In this document: piece by piece, positions 32,106-40,097 of the stretch
Numbering within the stretch: the first letter of the stretch is position 1
How the letters are laid out: each line of letters opens with the position of its first letter
Origin: an uncultured Lachnospiraceae bacterium
GTDB lineage: Bacteria; Bacillota; Clostridia; Lachnospirales; Lachnospiraceae
Assembly (NCBI GenBank): GCA_947169235.1
Contig: CAMVOY010000002.1
Span: 19,542 to 83,541 of the forward strand
Reading direction: 5' to 3'
Length of the DNA: 64,000 nucleotides
Notes under the pieces: model-generated
What the model saw: only the letters and a program-made list of their open reading frames with translations
What the model was told of the DNA's origin: nothing
Databases searched by the model: none
Position numbers and translations under genes: made by a program

Positions 32106-33455
32106 ATGCGACGCCGTCAGACACCCGGTATCGCATTTTTCCTGACGCTTTTGATCCTGTTATATCTTATCATACTCGCATGGAACTATTTTACAAAAAG
32201 CCATGTATCCATTTACGAGGTCAATACTTCCGAAATCTCAGATGACTCTCCTTTATTTGCTTACGTAGTAAGAGAAGAGGAGGTCGTGACCACTGATGAC
32301 GCCGGTTATATAAACTATTATATTTCCGAAGGATCCAGAGTAGGCAAAGGAAACATTGTCTATACTCTGGATGATAATGATTCCCTGCGTGAAATGCTCG
32401 GCAGTATCAGAAATGATAATGCTGCAGTTACAGAGATTTCTCCCATCAGAGAACAGATTGATTCCTTTAACAACAGCTTTAGTCTGTCAAACTATCAGGA
32501 TGCATCCAATTTCCATTTTTCCATCAACAATATAATACTCGAACATAGCCGCGGTAATCTCTACAAGACCATGAAAAAGCAGATAAAGGCCTCAGGAGCG
32601 GACACTCAGTATCGTAAGTATAAAGCGCCAAAATGTGGTGTTATTTCCTACTATACGGACGGATATGAGGATGTAAGAAGTTCAAAAGTAACACCTGAAC
32701 TTATAAAATCCAACGGGTCCATCGAGAGAAAACAGGTCGCTTCCACAGGTCATGTAATGTCAGGAGAAGCTGCATATAAGCTTGTTACTTCGAATGACTG
32801 GTCATTGGTGACAGAACTTGATGACAGCTATTATCAGGCGCTTAAGGATGAAGATTCTGTTCGTATAACCATCCTTCGTGACGGAGTTTCTTTTAATGCA
32901 TCGATAAGACATTTCGAGCGAAACGGAAAGCACCTCTGCGAGCTTAGTACATCGAGATATATGGAAAGATATATCAATGACAGATTTCTCAGGATCGAGT
33001 TTAATCTTCGACACGCCAAGGGATTAAAGATCCCGAACAGCTCAATCCTTAAGAAAGAATACTATGAAGTCCCACAGGATTTCATCACTGTAAATAACGG
33101 TAAACAAACCATCGTAAAACAGGTGACTGACCCCGATAAAGGTACCTCGGTTGAGAATATAGATATCACGTCAAGCTTTACCGACGAGGATAAAACATAT
33201 ATCAGAGATTCCCGACTGACTGCCGGAGATACCATCATGTCCGGCGCCGGAGGACTCTTTACTCTAAACAAAAAAATGGACCGGGAGGGTGTTTATTCCG
33301 TCAATGAGGGCTTCTGCAGGTTCCGTCCGGTAAACGTATTATACCAGAATAAAGAGTATTCGATCATCGCTAATGATACGAAAGACGGCCTGAAATCATT
33401 CGATCATATTGTCGTTGATCCATCAGAACTGACGGACAATGATTTTATTGATTAA
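32106..33455 (+). CDS. HlyD-like membrane-anchored protein upstream of ylmE/sepF
   Basis: N-terminal TM then biotinyl-like hairpin (YYISEGSRVGKGNIVYTL); position before ylmE-sepF. Start uncertain. Confidence 0.7.
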   Translation: MRRRQTPGIAFFLTLLILLYLIILAWNYFTKSHVSIYEVNTSEISDDSPLFAYVVREEEVVTTDDAGYINYYISEGSRVGKGNIVYTLDDNDSLREMLGSIRNDNAAVTEISPIREQIDSFNNSFSLSNYQDASNFHFSINNIILEHSRGNLYKTMKKQIKASGADTQYRKYKAPKCGVISYYTDGYEDVRSSKVTPELIKSNGSIERKQVASTGHVMSGEAAYKLVTSNDWSLVTELDDSYYQALKDEDSVRITILRDGVSFNASIRHFERNGKHLCELSTSRYMERYINDRFLRIEFNLRHAKGLKIPNSSILKKEYYEVPQDFITVNNGKQTIVKQVTDPDKGTSVENIDITSSFTDEDKTYIRDSRLTAGDTIMSGAGGLFTLNKKMDREGVYSVNEGFCRFRPVNVLYQNKEYSIIANDTKDGLKSFDHIVVDPSELTDNDFID

Positions 33456-33474
33456 TCTGTGCCAAACTAAACGA

Positions 33475-33612
33475 GCGTGATGAAAAATGTGTATCACTGT
33501 TCGGGATGTGTCTTGTACGTCGTTGCGTAGCGTGCGTTTTATGCACGCATGCAACGTGACGTACAAGAAAAAAGCGCAAGCGTGCCCGAACAGATACACG
33601 CTTTCATCACGC
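33475..33612 (+). repeat. Intergenic nested-hairpin element, copy B
   Basis: GCGTGATGAAA/TTTCATCACGC; GTGTATC/GATACAC; TGTTCGGG/CCCGAACA; loop ATGTGTC; TTGTACGTC/GACGTACAA; GTTGC/GCAAC; GCGTGC/GCACGC; 3' loop GAAAAAAGCGCAAGCGTG. Confidence 0.9.
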
Positions 33613-33636
33613 GACGTATAGAGAAAGGAGTAACGA

Positions 33637-34335
33637 ATGTCAGTTACAGAAAATCTGGAAGAGGTTGAACGAAGAATATGTGCAGCATGTGAGCGCGCGG
33701 GACGTGACAGGAGCGAAGTTACGCTTATTGCAGTAAGCAAGACTAAACCTATCGAAATGATCGAAGAAGCCGTAGATGCCGGTATTCGTATTTTCGGTGA
33801 GAATAAAGTTCAGGAACTCGTGCAGAAGCATGATGAGATGGAAGATGGTCTGGAATGGCATATGATCGGCCATCTGCAAACAAATAAAGTAAAAATGCTC
33901 CCTGGTCGCACAAAGATGATCCACAGTGTTGATTCTTTACATTTGGCCGAGGAGATTGACAAACAATATGCCAAACATGGTGAGATCGCTCATGTTTTGA
34001 TCGAGGTTAACATGGCCGGAGAGGAGAGCAAGTTCGGACTCGCACCACAAGATGTGGAGTCATTTTTGGACGAAATCGCAAAATTTGCCAATATTTATGT
34101 CCATGGACTGATGACAATTGCCCCATTTGTGGAAGATGCGAATGAAAATCGGAAGATTTTTGCAGATTTAAAGAAATTACTTATTGACATGAGAAGGAAA
34201 AACAACGATAATATAGATATGAGAGAATTGTCCATGGGGATGACCGGTGACTATGAAGTAGCAATAGAAGAGGGGGCTACTTTTGTAAGAGTTGGAACCG
34301 GTATCTTTGGGGCGAGAAACTATCAGAAAGGATGA
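33637..34335 (+). CDS. ylmE: YggS/YlmE family PLP homeostasis protein
   Basis: TLIAVSKTKPIEMIEEAVDAGIRIFGENKVQEL; WHMIGHLQTNKVK; ELSMGMTGDYEVAIEEGATFVRVGTGIFG. Confidence 0.95.
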   Translation: MSVTENLEEVERRICAACERAGRDRSEVTLIAVSKTKPIEMIEEAVDAGIRIFGENKVQELVQKHDEMEDGLEWHMIGHLQTNKVKMLPGRTKMIHSVDSLHLAEEIDKQYAKHGEIAHVLIEVNMAGEESKFGLAPQDVESFLDEIAKFANIYVHGLMTIAPFVEDANENRKIFADLKKLLIDMRRKNNDNIDMRELSMGMTGDYEVAIEEGATFVRVGTGIFGARNYQKG

Positions 34336-34341
34336 AGTTAG

Positions 34342-34860
34342 ATGGCTTTAAAATCAGTTTTGGATTTCTTCAAGATCGGAGAAGACGAAGACGACGATTA
34401 CGAAGATGATTACTATGAGAATGAAGAGGCTGCGGCACCCGTAGAAAGAGAGCCCAAGAAGAGAGCTTTTACTTCTCAGACACGTGAAGAAACAGTTGAC
34501 GAGGAATCGACAAAGAGGCCGTCATTCCTCAGCTCTAAACAGAAGGTGGTGGCTATGAAACCAGCAATGCAGGTAAATATCATCTCTCCAAGTTCATTTG
34601 AGGATTCTCAGGAAATCTGTAACAAGCTTTTATCCGGAAGACCGGTAGTAGTTAACCTTGAGGGCTTTGATCCGGATGATGCACAGCGTATTATGGATTT
34701 CATTTCAGGTTGTATCTATGCGATAAACGGAAAATACAATCAGATCGCCAAGTATATATTTATCTTTTCGCCGGAAAACGTGGATATCAACAGCGATTCT
34801 TTGTCAATCAATGACAATAATACCGTATCCATGATGCCTACCATCGAGAAAGAGTTCTAG
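34342..34860 (+). CDS. sepF: cell division protein SepF
   Basis: Acidic linker then SPSSFEDSQEICNKLLSGRPVVVNLEGFDPDDAQRIMDFISGCIYAINGKYNQI. Confidence 0.94.
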   Translation: MALKSVLDFFKIGEDEDDDYEDDYYENEEAAAPVEREPKKRAFTSQTREETVDEESTKRPSFLSSKQKVVAMKPAMQVNIISPSSFEDSQEICNKLLSGRPVVVNLEGFDPDDAQRIMDFISGCIYAINGKYNQIAKYIFIFSPENVDINSDSLSINDNNTVSMMPTIEKEF

Positions 34861-34872
34861 GAGGAGTGAGCG

Positions 34873-36384
34873 ATGCTGTCGCCATTAGAATTAGAGAATA
34901 AACGTATTCTGACAAACAAGCGTAAGTATGATCGTTATGAGATGGACGAATACCTTGATATGGTGTTCGAGAATTATAAAGAGCTTTTTAATGAATACGA
35001 AGAACAGAAAAAACAGATAAAAACTCTCAGCGAGGGGATTCAGTATTATCGTTCTATAGAGTCCACCATGCAGAAGGCTTTGCTTCTGGCGGAGAAGACA
35101 TCAAAAGAGACCAAAGATGCTGCCATTCTCAAAGCTGAAGCTATCGAGAAGGATGCCACTAATAAAGCAACCAGGATTCTCGGTACAGCTGAGCAGGAGT
35201 ATACACGTATTCGTGAAAAATGTATCGAACTGGTAACTCAGTTTAATAATTACAAAGCACAGCTTCAGATCGCAGCAAATGAACAGCTTAAACTGATCAC
35301 AAGTACCACGTTTGATATTGAGACTCCGGAGATTGACAAACAGGACGATGTTAAAGCGTCAGGCCTTGAGTCTGTAGATGCTGCACCTGTTGAACAGCCT
35401 GTTGAGCAGCCTGTTGTTTCACCCGTTGAGCCGGTACCTCCGGTAGAATCTTTTGTTTCAGCTGATGTAAATACAGCTCAGCCGGAATCATTTGTGCAGC
35501 AGGCAGCTGATGTTACGCCTGTTGAGCCTGTAGAGACAGCTGCGTCTGTCGATATGGTAGCGCCTGTTGAGACGGCAAAAGCTGTACAGCCGGCAGAGAC
35601 AGTTTCACCTGTTGAGCCTGATTTTCAGCACGTAGAGACAGCTGCACCTGTTGAACCTGTTGTTAAAAGCGTTGAGGCAGCTTCACCTATAGAGCCTGTA
35701 GTTCAGTCCGTAAAGACTGCTACGCCTGTTGAGCCGGCCTTTAATCAGGCATCTGACTCGTCAGTTCCTGTTCATCAGGAACCGGTATTTGAGCATGTAA
35801 CAGCAGATAACGCTGCGGCCAATAATGCGCCTATGATAACCGAAGAGCGCCCGAAATCGAATGTATATTCGTACTCTGCAACAGGAAACACCAATCCTTT
35901 ACCGAAGCTTTCGGAGGAACAGATCGCAGGTACGAGTGCTATGGCTGTAGAGCAGCCGCAGGAGCAGGATGTTTCTTCTCAGTTTGAGATGTATACAGAG
36001 GCACCTGTTGAGTCTGCCAAGCCTGAACCTGTATCTGAAAAGACAATGGTGCTTCCGGATGTAAAGAATGTTGACAGAGATTCATTACGAGTTTCAAAAA
36101 CCTACTCTGAAGAAGAGCAGCTTCAGATACTTTCTGCCGAGACTATCAATCTCGGTGATTCAATAAAAGCTGTCAAAGAAAAGGAAATGCTTGAGGTTCC
36201 GAAAAAAGAAGAGAGTGAAAAGATCGTTTTGGAGCCGGGTGTAACTGAGACGCCTGTTTCAGGACAGCCCAAAACCGGTCTTGATACCATACTTCAGAGT
36301 ATGACCATAGGTAAAAAGAAAAAAGCGAACGGAGATGGTGCCGAGGATCCATTTGAGTTTCTTGGCAGCGTAGATGATTTCTGA
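34873..36384 (+). CDS. divIVA: DivIVA-domain protein with long VEPV-rich repeat region
   Basis: N-terminal DivIVA-like coiled coil (MLSPLELENKRILTNKRKYDRYEMDEYLDMVFENYKELF); C-terminal [A/P]VEPV repeats; follows sepF. Confidence 0.85.
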   Translation: MLSPLELENKRILTNKRKYDRYEMDEYLDMVFENYKELFNEYEEQKKQIKTLSEGIQYYRSIESTMQKALLLAEKTSKETKDAAILKAEAIEKDATNKATRILGTAEQEYTRIREKCIELVTQFNNYKAQLQIAANEQLKLITSTTFDIETPEIDKQDDVKASGLESVDAAPVEQPVEQPVVSPVEPVPPVESFVSADVNTAQPESFVQQAADVTPVEPVETAASVDMVAPVETAKAVQPAETVSPVEPDFQHVETAAPVEPVVKSVEAASPIEPVVQSVKTATPVEPAFNQASDSSVPVHQEPVFEHVTADNAAANNAPMITEERPKSNVYSYSATGNTNPLPKLSEEQIAGTSAMAVEQPQEQDVSSQFEMYTEAPVESAKPEPVSEKTMVLPDVKNVDRDSLRVSKTYSEEEQLQILSAETINLGDSIKAVKEKEMLEVPKKEESEKIVLEPGVTETPVSGQPKTGLDTILQSMTIGKKKKANGDGAEDPFEFLGSVDDF

Positions 36385-36893
36385 TGAATGAAAAACGCTT
36401 TCCATTGATGAAGATACATGTAGTCTTTTCGGCTGTCTTCATTATTGCATTAGTACTTGATCGTATAACGAAAATCTGGGCGTCGTCCCATCTTATATCC
36501 GAGGATGTAAGTGTATGGGATGGCGTTCTTAAGTTTCATTATCTGGAAAATCAGGGGGCAGCCTGGGGTCTTTTTCAAAATGCCTTCTGGCTTTTTTATA
36601 TTATTACGGCAGTTGCCGTAGTTGTCATGGCGATCATCTATGCAAGGATACCATTTACCAAAAGATACCATTTTCTAAGATTTCTTTTAGTTATGCTTTG
36701 TGCCGGCGCGGTTGGCAATTTTATCGATCGTGCATGTTATCATTATGTCGTTGATTTTATCTGCGTTGAGTTTATCAATTTCCCGGTGTTTAATGTTGCG
36801 GATATTTATGTGACGGTATCTGTGTTTTTGATTGTAATTGCCCTGTTTTTCAAATACAGCAAGGATGATGATCTATGGAAAAAGAAAGCGTAG
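36384..36893 (+). CDS. lspA: lipoprotein signal peptidase
   Basis: DRITKIWA; LENQGAAWGLFQ; GAVGNFIDRA; VFNVADIYV. Confidence 0.96.
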   Translation: MNEKRFPLMKIHVVFSAVFIIALVLDRITKIWASSHLISEDVSVWDGVLKFHYLENQGAAWGLFQNAFWLFYIITAVAVVVMAIIYARIPFTKRYHFLRFLLVMLCAGAVGNFIDRACYHYVVDFICVEFINFPVFNVADIYVTVSVFLIVIALFFKYSKDDDLWKKKA

Positions 36894-37828
36894 CTTGTGA
36901 TCAGGTTATACAGCTTTTCGTCAGTCGAGGCGATGATGATCTTCGTCTCGATATTTTTTTGACGGAACAGACAGAATACTCCAGATCATTTATTCAAAAG
37001 CTGATCAAACAGGAGAGTATCACCATTGATGATGCGCCTGCAAAAAAATCAGGTCAGACCATACATGCCGGATCCGTCATCAAGCTTTATGTTCCACCAG
37101 TAAGAGAGCTGAATGTCGAAGCGGAGGAAATGGATCTTGACATCGTATACGAGGATGAGGATGTGATCCTTATCAATAAACCCAAAGGAATGGTTGTCCA
37201 TCCGGCACCGGGACATGAGTCTCATACACTCGTAAACGGACTGATGTACCACTGCAGGAATCAGCTGTCAAATATAAACGGGATACTTCGCCCGGGGATA
37301 GTTCACAGGATCGATATGGATACGACCGGAATAATCATCGCATGTAAAAATGACACGGCACATCAATGCCTGGCAAAACAGTTTGCGGATCACAGCATTA
37401 CCAGACGTTATCAGGCGATAGTGTATAACAATTTTAAAGAAGATGATGGTACGATAGATAAGCCTCTTGCCAGAGATCCGAAAGACAGAAAACGCATGGC
37501 GGTCGTATCAGCGGATAAAGGTCGCAGGGCAGTAACTCATTATCATGTATTGGATCATTTGAACAACAGGTTCAATCATATAGAATGTAGACTTGAGACA
37601 GGCAGAACTCACCAGATCAGAGTTCATATGGCATCAATAAGACATCCCTTACTTGGTGATGAAGTATACGGTCCCAAACCCGAATCAGCCTTTTCATCGC
37701 TTGAAGGACAGGTTCTTCACGCAGGAATACTGGGATTTGTCCATCCCCGGACGGGTCAATATATGGAGTTTGAATCAGAGTTGCCGCAATATTTTGTGTC
37801 TTTGTTAGAACGCCTTAAAAATAATTAA
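36875..37828 (+). CDS. rluD: RluA/RluD family 23S rRNA pseudouridine synthase
   Basis: S4 domain; INKPKGMVVHPAPGH; GIVHRIDMDTTGIIIACK; LETGRTHQIRVHM. Confidence 0.94.
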   Translation: MEKESVACDQVIQLFVSRGDDDLRLDIFLTEQTEYSRSFIQKLIKQESITIDDAPAKKSGQTIHAGSVIKLYVPPVRELNVEAEEMDLDIVYEDEDVILINKPKGMVVHPAPGHESHTLVNGLMYHCRNQLSNINGILRPGIVHRIDMDTTGIIIACKNDTAHQCLAKQFADHSITRRYQAIVYNNFKEDDGTIDKPLARDPKDRKRMAVVSADKGRRAVTHYHVLDHLNNRFNHIECRLETGRTHQIRVHMASIRHPLLGDEVYGPKPESAFSSLEGQVLHAGILGFVHPRTGQYMEFESELPQYFVSLLERLKNN

Positions 37829-37847
37829 AAAACACGAAAAAAACCTC

Positions 37848-37917
37848 TTGACAAGACCATGTACACAGGTGTAGAATAGCTATTGCAACGACGAAAAATC
37901 GTGTGTACACATTTGTA
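37848..37917 (+). promoter_or_regulatory. promoter plus two TACA-N4-TGTA dyads upstream of BlaI-like gene
   Basis: TTGACA (37848-37853), 18 bp, TAGAAT (37872-37877); TACACAGGTGTA (37862-37873) and TACACATTTGTA (37906-37917). Confidence 0.75.
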
Positions 37918-37935
37918 GAACGAGGGGATATATTA

Positions 37936-38319
37936 ATGGCAAACAAATCTGATGAAATCCGATTGCATGAGGGTGAGTTAAACGTGATGGAGCTTTTATG
38001 GTCCAACAGCGTTCTCGCTGCAAAAGATATTGCAAAGATCATCAAGGAGTATATCGGTTGGGAGAAGAATACGACCTATACGGTTATTAAACGTCTGATC
38101 GATAAAGGTGCCGTGTCACGTGAGGATCCCGGTTTTAACTGCAGAGCCAAGGTCACCAAAAAGGAAGTTCAGCGTATTGAGACCGAGGCCTTGTTATCAA
38201 AAATGTTTAACGGATCACTCAGCGTATTTATCCAGGATTATCTTGGACAGAGAAAACTGAACACTGAAGAGATAATTGAGCTTCAGAGAATGATCAATAG
38301 AAATCAGAAAGCCGGTTGA
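37936..38319 (+). CDS. BlaI/MecI/CopY family transcriptional regulator
   Basis: LHEGELNVMELLWSNSVLAAKDIAKIIKEYIGWEKNTTYTVIKRLIDKGAVSREDPGFNCRAKVTKKE winged helix. Confidence 0.9.
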   Translation: MANKSDEIRLHEGELNVMELLWSNSVLAAKDIAKIIKEYIGWEKNTTYTVIKRLIDKGAVSREDPGFNCRAKVTKKEVQRIETEALLSKMFNGSLSVFIQDYLGQRKLNTEEIIELQRMINRNQKAG

Positions 38320-38360
38320 TCGATAGCAGTGGTTCTCAGATTAAATAATGAATCAGATAT

Positions 38361-38392
38361 GCCTTATGACTCAGGTCATAGGGCTTTTCTTT
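38361..38392 (+). terminator. terminator after BlaI-like gene
   Basis: GCCtTATGAC / GTCATAgGGC followed by TTTTCTTT. Confidence 0.75.
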
Positions 38393-38521
38393 ATATCCGG
38401 ATAATGCGCGTAAATACGGTACTTGGAGAATATATTATGATATGAGAGAGATAACTCTCTTGGACAAACTCCAGTTTTTCAAAAACCTTGACATATAACT
38501 TGTTTATATGATATTATATTA

Positions 38522-38682
38522 CCGTATGATTGGATTGCGTATCTGTGAGGACACGCTTTCGCTTTTTCATCATACGTCACGTTGTGCGGCTCGAAGAAAA
38601 CGTAAACGTTTTCTTATACCTCGCCTGCGCAACGACGTATGATGGACATTCCTCACAGTAATACGCTTATCCAATCATACGG
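38522..38682 (-). repeat. Intergenic nested-hairpin element, copy C
   Basis: Outer CCGTATGATTGGAT/ATCCAATCATACGG (14 bp perfect); minus strand CTGTGAGGA/TCCTCACAG, loop ATGTCC, ATCATACGTC/GACGTATGAT, AAGAAAACG/CGTTTTCTT, 3' loop GAAAAAGCGAAAGCGTG. Confidence 0.88.
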
Positions 38683-38764
38683 GTTGGTTTTCAACATCAG
38701 ATAAAACAAGTTATAAAGTCAATCATTTAAAAATACTGTCGCTTCAATTTTCAGTAGACTAAAT

Positions 38765-38802
38765 GAGCGTGATGGAAAAAGCGTATCACCGTAAGGGATG
38801 TG
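38765..38802 (+). repeat. Intergenic element, truncated copy E (5' half only)
   Basis: GAGCGTGATGGAAAAAGCGTATCACCGTAAGGGATGTG matches the 5' arm and loop start of copy B, then diverges. Confidence 0.7.
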
Positions 38803-38847
38803 CTTATTCAATCATACTGTTATCTAGTCTTTGCCAAAGTTGAATAA

Positions 38848-38987
38848 GGCGTGATGAAGAATGTGTATCACTGTGATGGATGTCTCTTGAACGTCGGTGC
38901 GTAGCGTGCGTATTTTGCACGCATGCACCGCTACGTTCAAGAAAAAAGCGCAAGCGTGCCATCACAGATACACGTATTCATCACGCC
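38848..38987 (+). repeat. Intergenic nested-hairpin element, copy D
   Basis: GGCGTGATGAA/TTCATCACGCC; GTGTATC/GATACAC; TGTGATGG/CCATCACA; loop ATGTCTC; TTGAACGT/ACGTTCAA; GGTGC/GCACC; GCGTGC/GCACGC; GAAAAAAGCGCAAGCGTG. Confidence 0.9.
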
Positions 38988-39025
38988 GTAAACATTATAT
39001 GTTATTACATTAGGAGGAAAATCAA

Positions 39026-40096
39026 ATGGCCACTGATAAAAAGATCACGTATCACGAGCAGACGTCTCGTGAAAACACACGAAAGCTTCGTGAGGTATTG
39101 GAGACTTTGCCTCCGTTTTGCAGAGATTATTTTCGTGCAATGGAACCAAAGACTTCAGCTAAGACCAGAATAAGCTACGTATACGATATACGCCTTTTCT
39201 TTACATTTTTATGCGAAAGTAATCCTTACTTCAAAAAGAAAGATAACATCACATCGATAAGGCTTGATGAATTGGAACAGCTCAATGCTATCGATATCGA
39301 GGAATTTATGGAGTATTTGAAGCTGTATGAGGATGAGTCAGGTGTGACTCATACAAATGGTGAACGAGGCTTAAAACGCAAATTAGCGTCTCTGAGGAGC
39401 TTTTTCAATTATTATTACAAGCATGAGCTCATAAAGACCAATCCAACGGTCATCGTAGACATGCCAAAGCTTCATAAACAGGAGATAACGAGGCTTGATT
39501 ATGATGAGGTGGCAAATCTTTTAGACTATGTTGAGCATGGCGGAGAGGCGATGTCCGGCATGAAAAGAACATATTTTGAGAAGAATCGCATCAGAAATCT
39601 TGCACTCTTCACTCTCCTGCTCGGCACCGGTATACGTGTTTCCGAGTGTGTCGGTCTGGATACGGAGGATATTGATTTCAAGAATAATCGGATCAGGATC
39701 ATACGAAAAGGCGGCAAAGAAGACTTCGTTTACTTCGGTGACGAGGTTGCCGAGGCTATGTATACATATTATGAAGAACGTAAAACCATCGATACAAAAC
39801 CGGGCCATGAGCACGCGTTTTTCTTATCGATTCAAAAAAGACGAATCACGGTGCAGGCTGTTGAGGATCTCGTAAAAGAGGCTGCCTCTCATGTGACGAC
39901 TGTTAAACATATCACGCCACATAAGCTCAGATCAACCTATGGTACCAGTCTTTATCGTGAAACCGGCGATATTTATCTCGTGGCTGAGGTTTTGGGGCAT
40001 AACGACGTAAATACAACGAGACGACACTACGCTGCGCTCGATGAGGATCGCAAACGAAGGGCCGCCTCGGCAGTTACATTACGTAAGGACGAATAG
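39026..40096 (+). CDS. tyrosine recombinase (XerC/D-like)
   Basis: LLLGTGIRVSECVGLDTEDIDF; HKLRSTYGTSLYRETGDIYLVAEVLGHNDVNTTRRHY: R...H-x-x-R...H...Y catalytic set. Confidence 0.93.
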   Translation: MATDKKITYHEQTSRENTRKLREVLETLPPFCRDYFRAMEPKTSAKTRISYVYDIRLFFTFLCESNPYFKKKDNITSIRLDELEQLNAIDIEEFMEYLKLYEDESGVTHTNGERGLKRKLASLRSFFNYYYKHELIKTNPTVIVDMPKLHKQEITRLDYDEVANLLDYVEHGGEAMSGMKRTYFEKNRIRNLALFTLLLGTGIRVSECVGLDTEDIDFKNNRIRIIRKGGKEDFVYFGDEVAEAMYTYYEERKTIDTKPGHEHAFFLSIQKRRITVQAVEDLVKEAASHVTTVKHITPHKLRSTYGTSLYRETGDIYLVAEVLGHNDVNTTRRHYAALDEDRKRRAASAVTLRKDE

Positions 40097-40097
40097 A

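Noticed and set aside
33475-33612. MITE with clear target-site duplication
   Set aside because: No convincing short direct repeat seen at the edges of the copies; mobility remains only a hypothesis.
38488-38995. CRISPR array
   Set aside because: Repeats are long palindromic units in mixed orientation without regular short spacers.
38880-39173. ORF of 97 aa across copy D
   Set aside because: Runs through the hairpin and overlaps the recombinase start; no plausible RBS or family.
39026-40096. Prophage or ICE integrase
   Set aside because: No phage or conjugation genes nearby; neighbours are housekeeping. Fits a chromosomal Xer-like recombinase.
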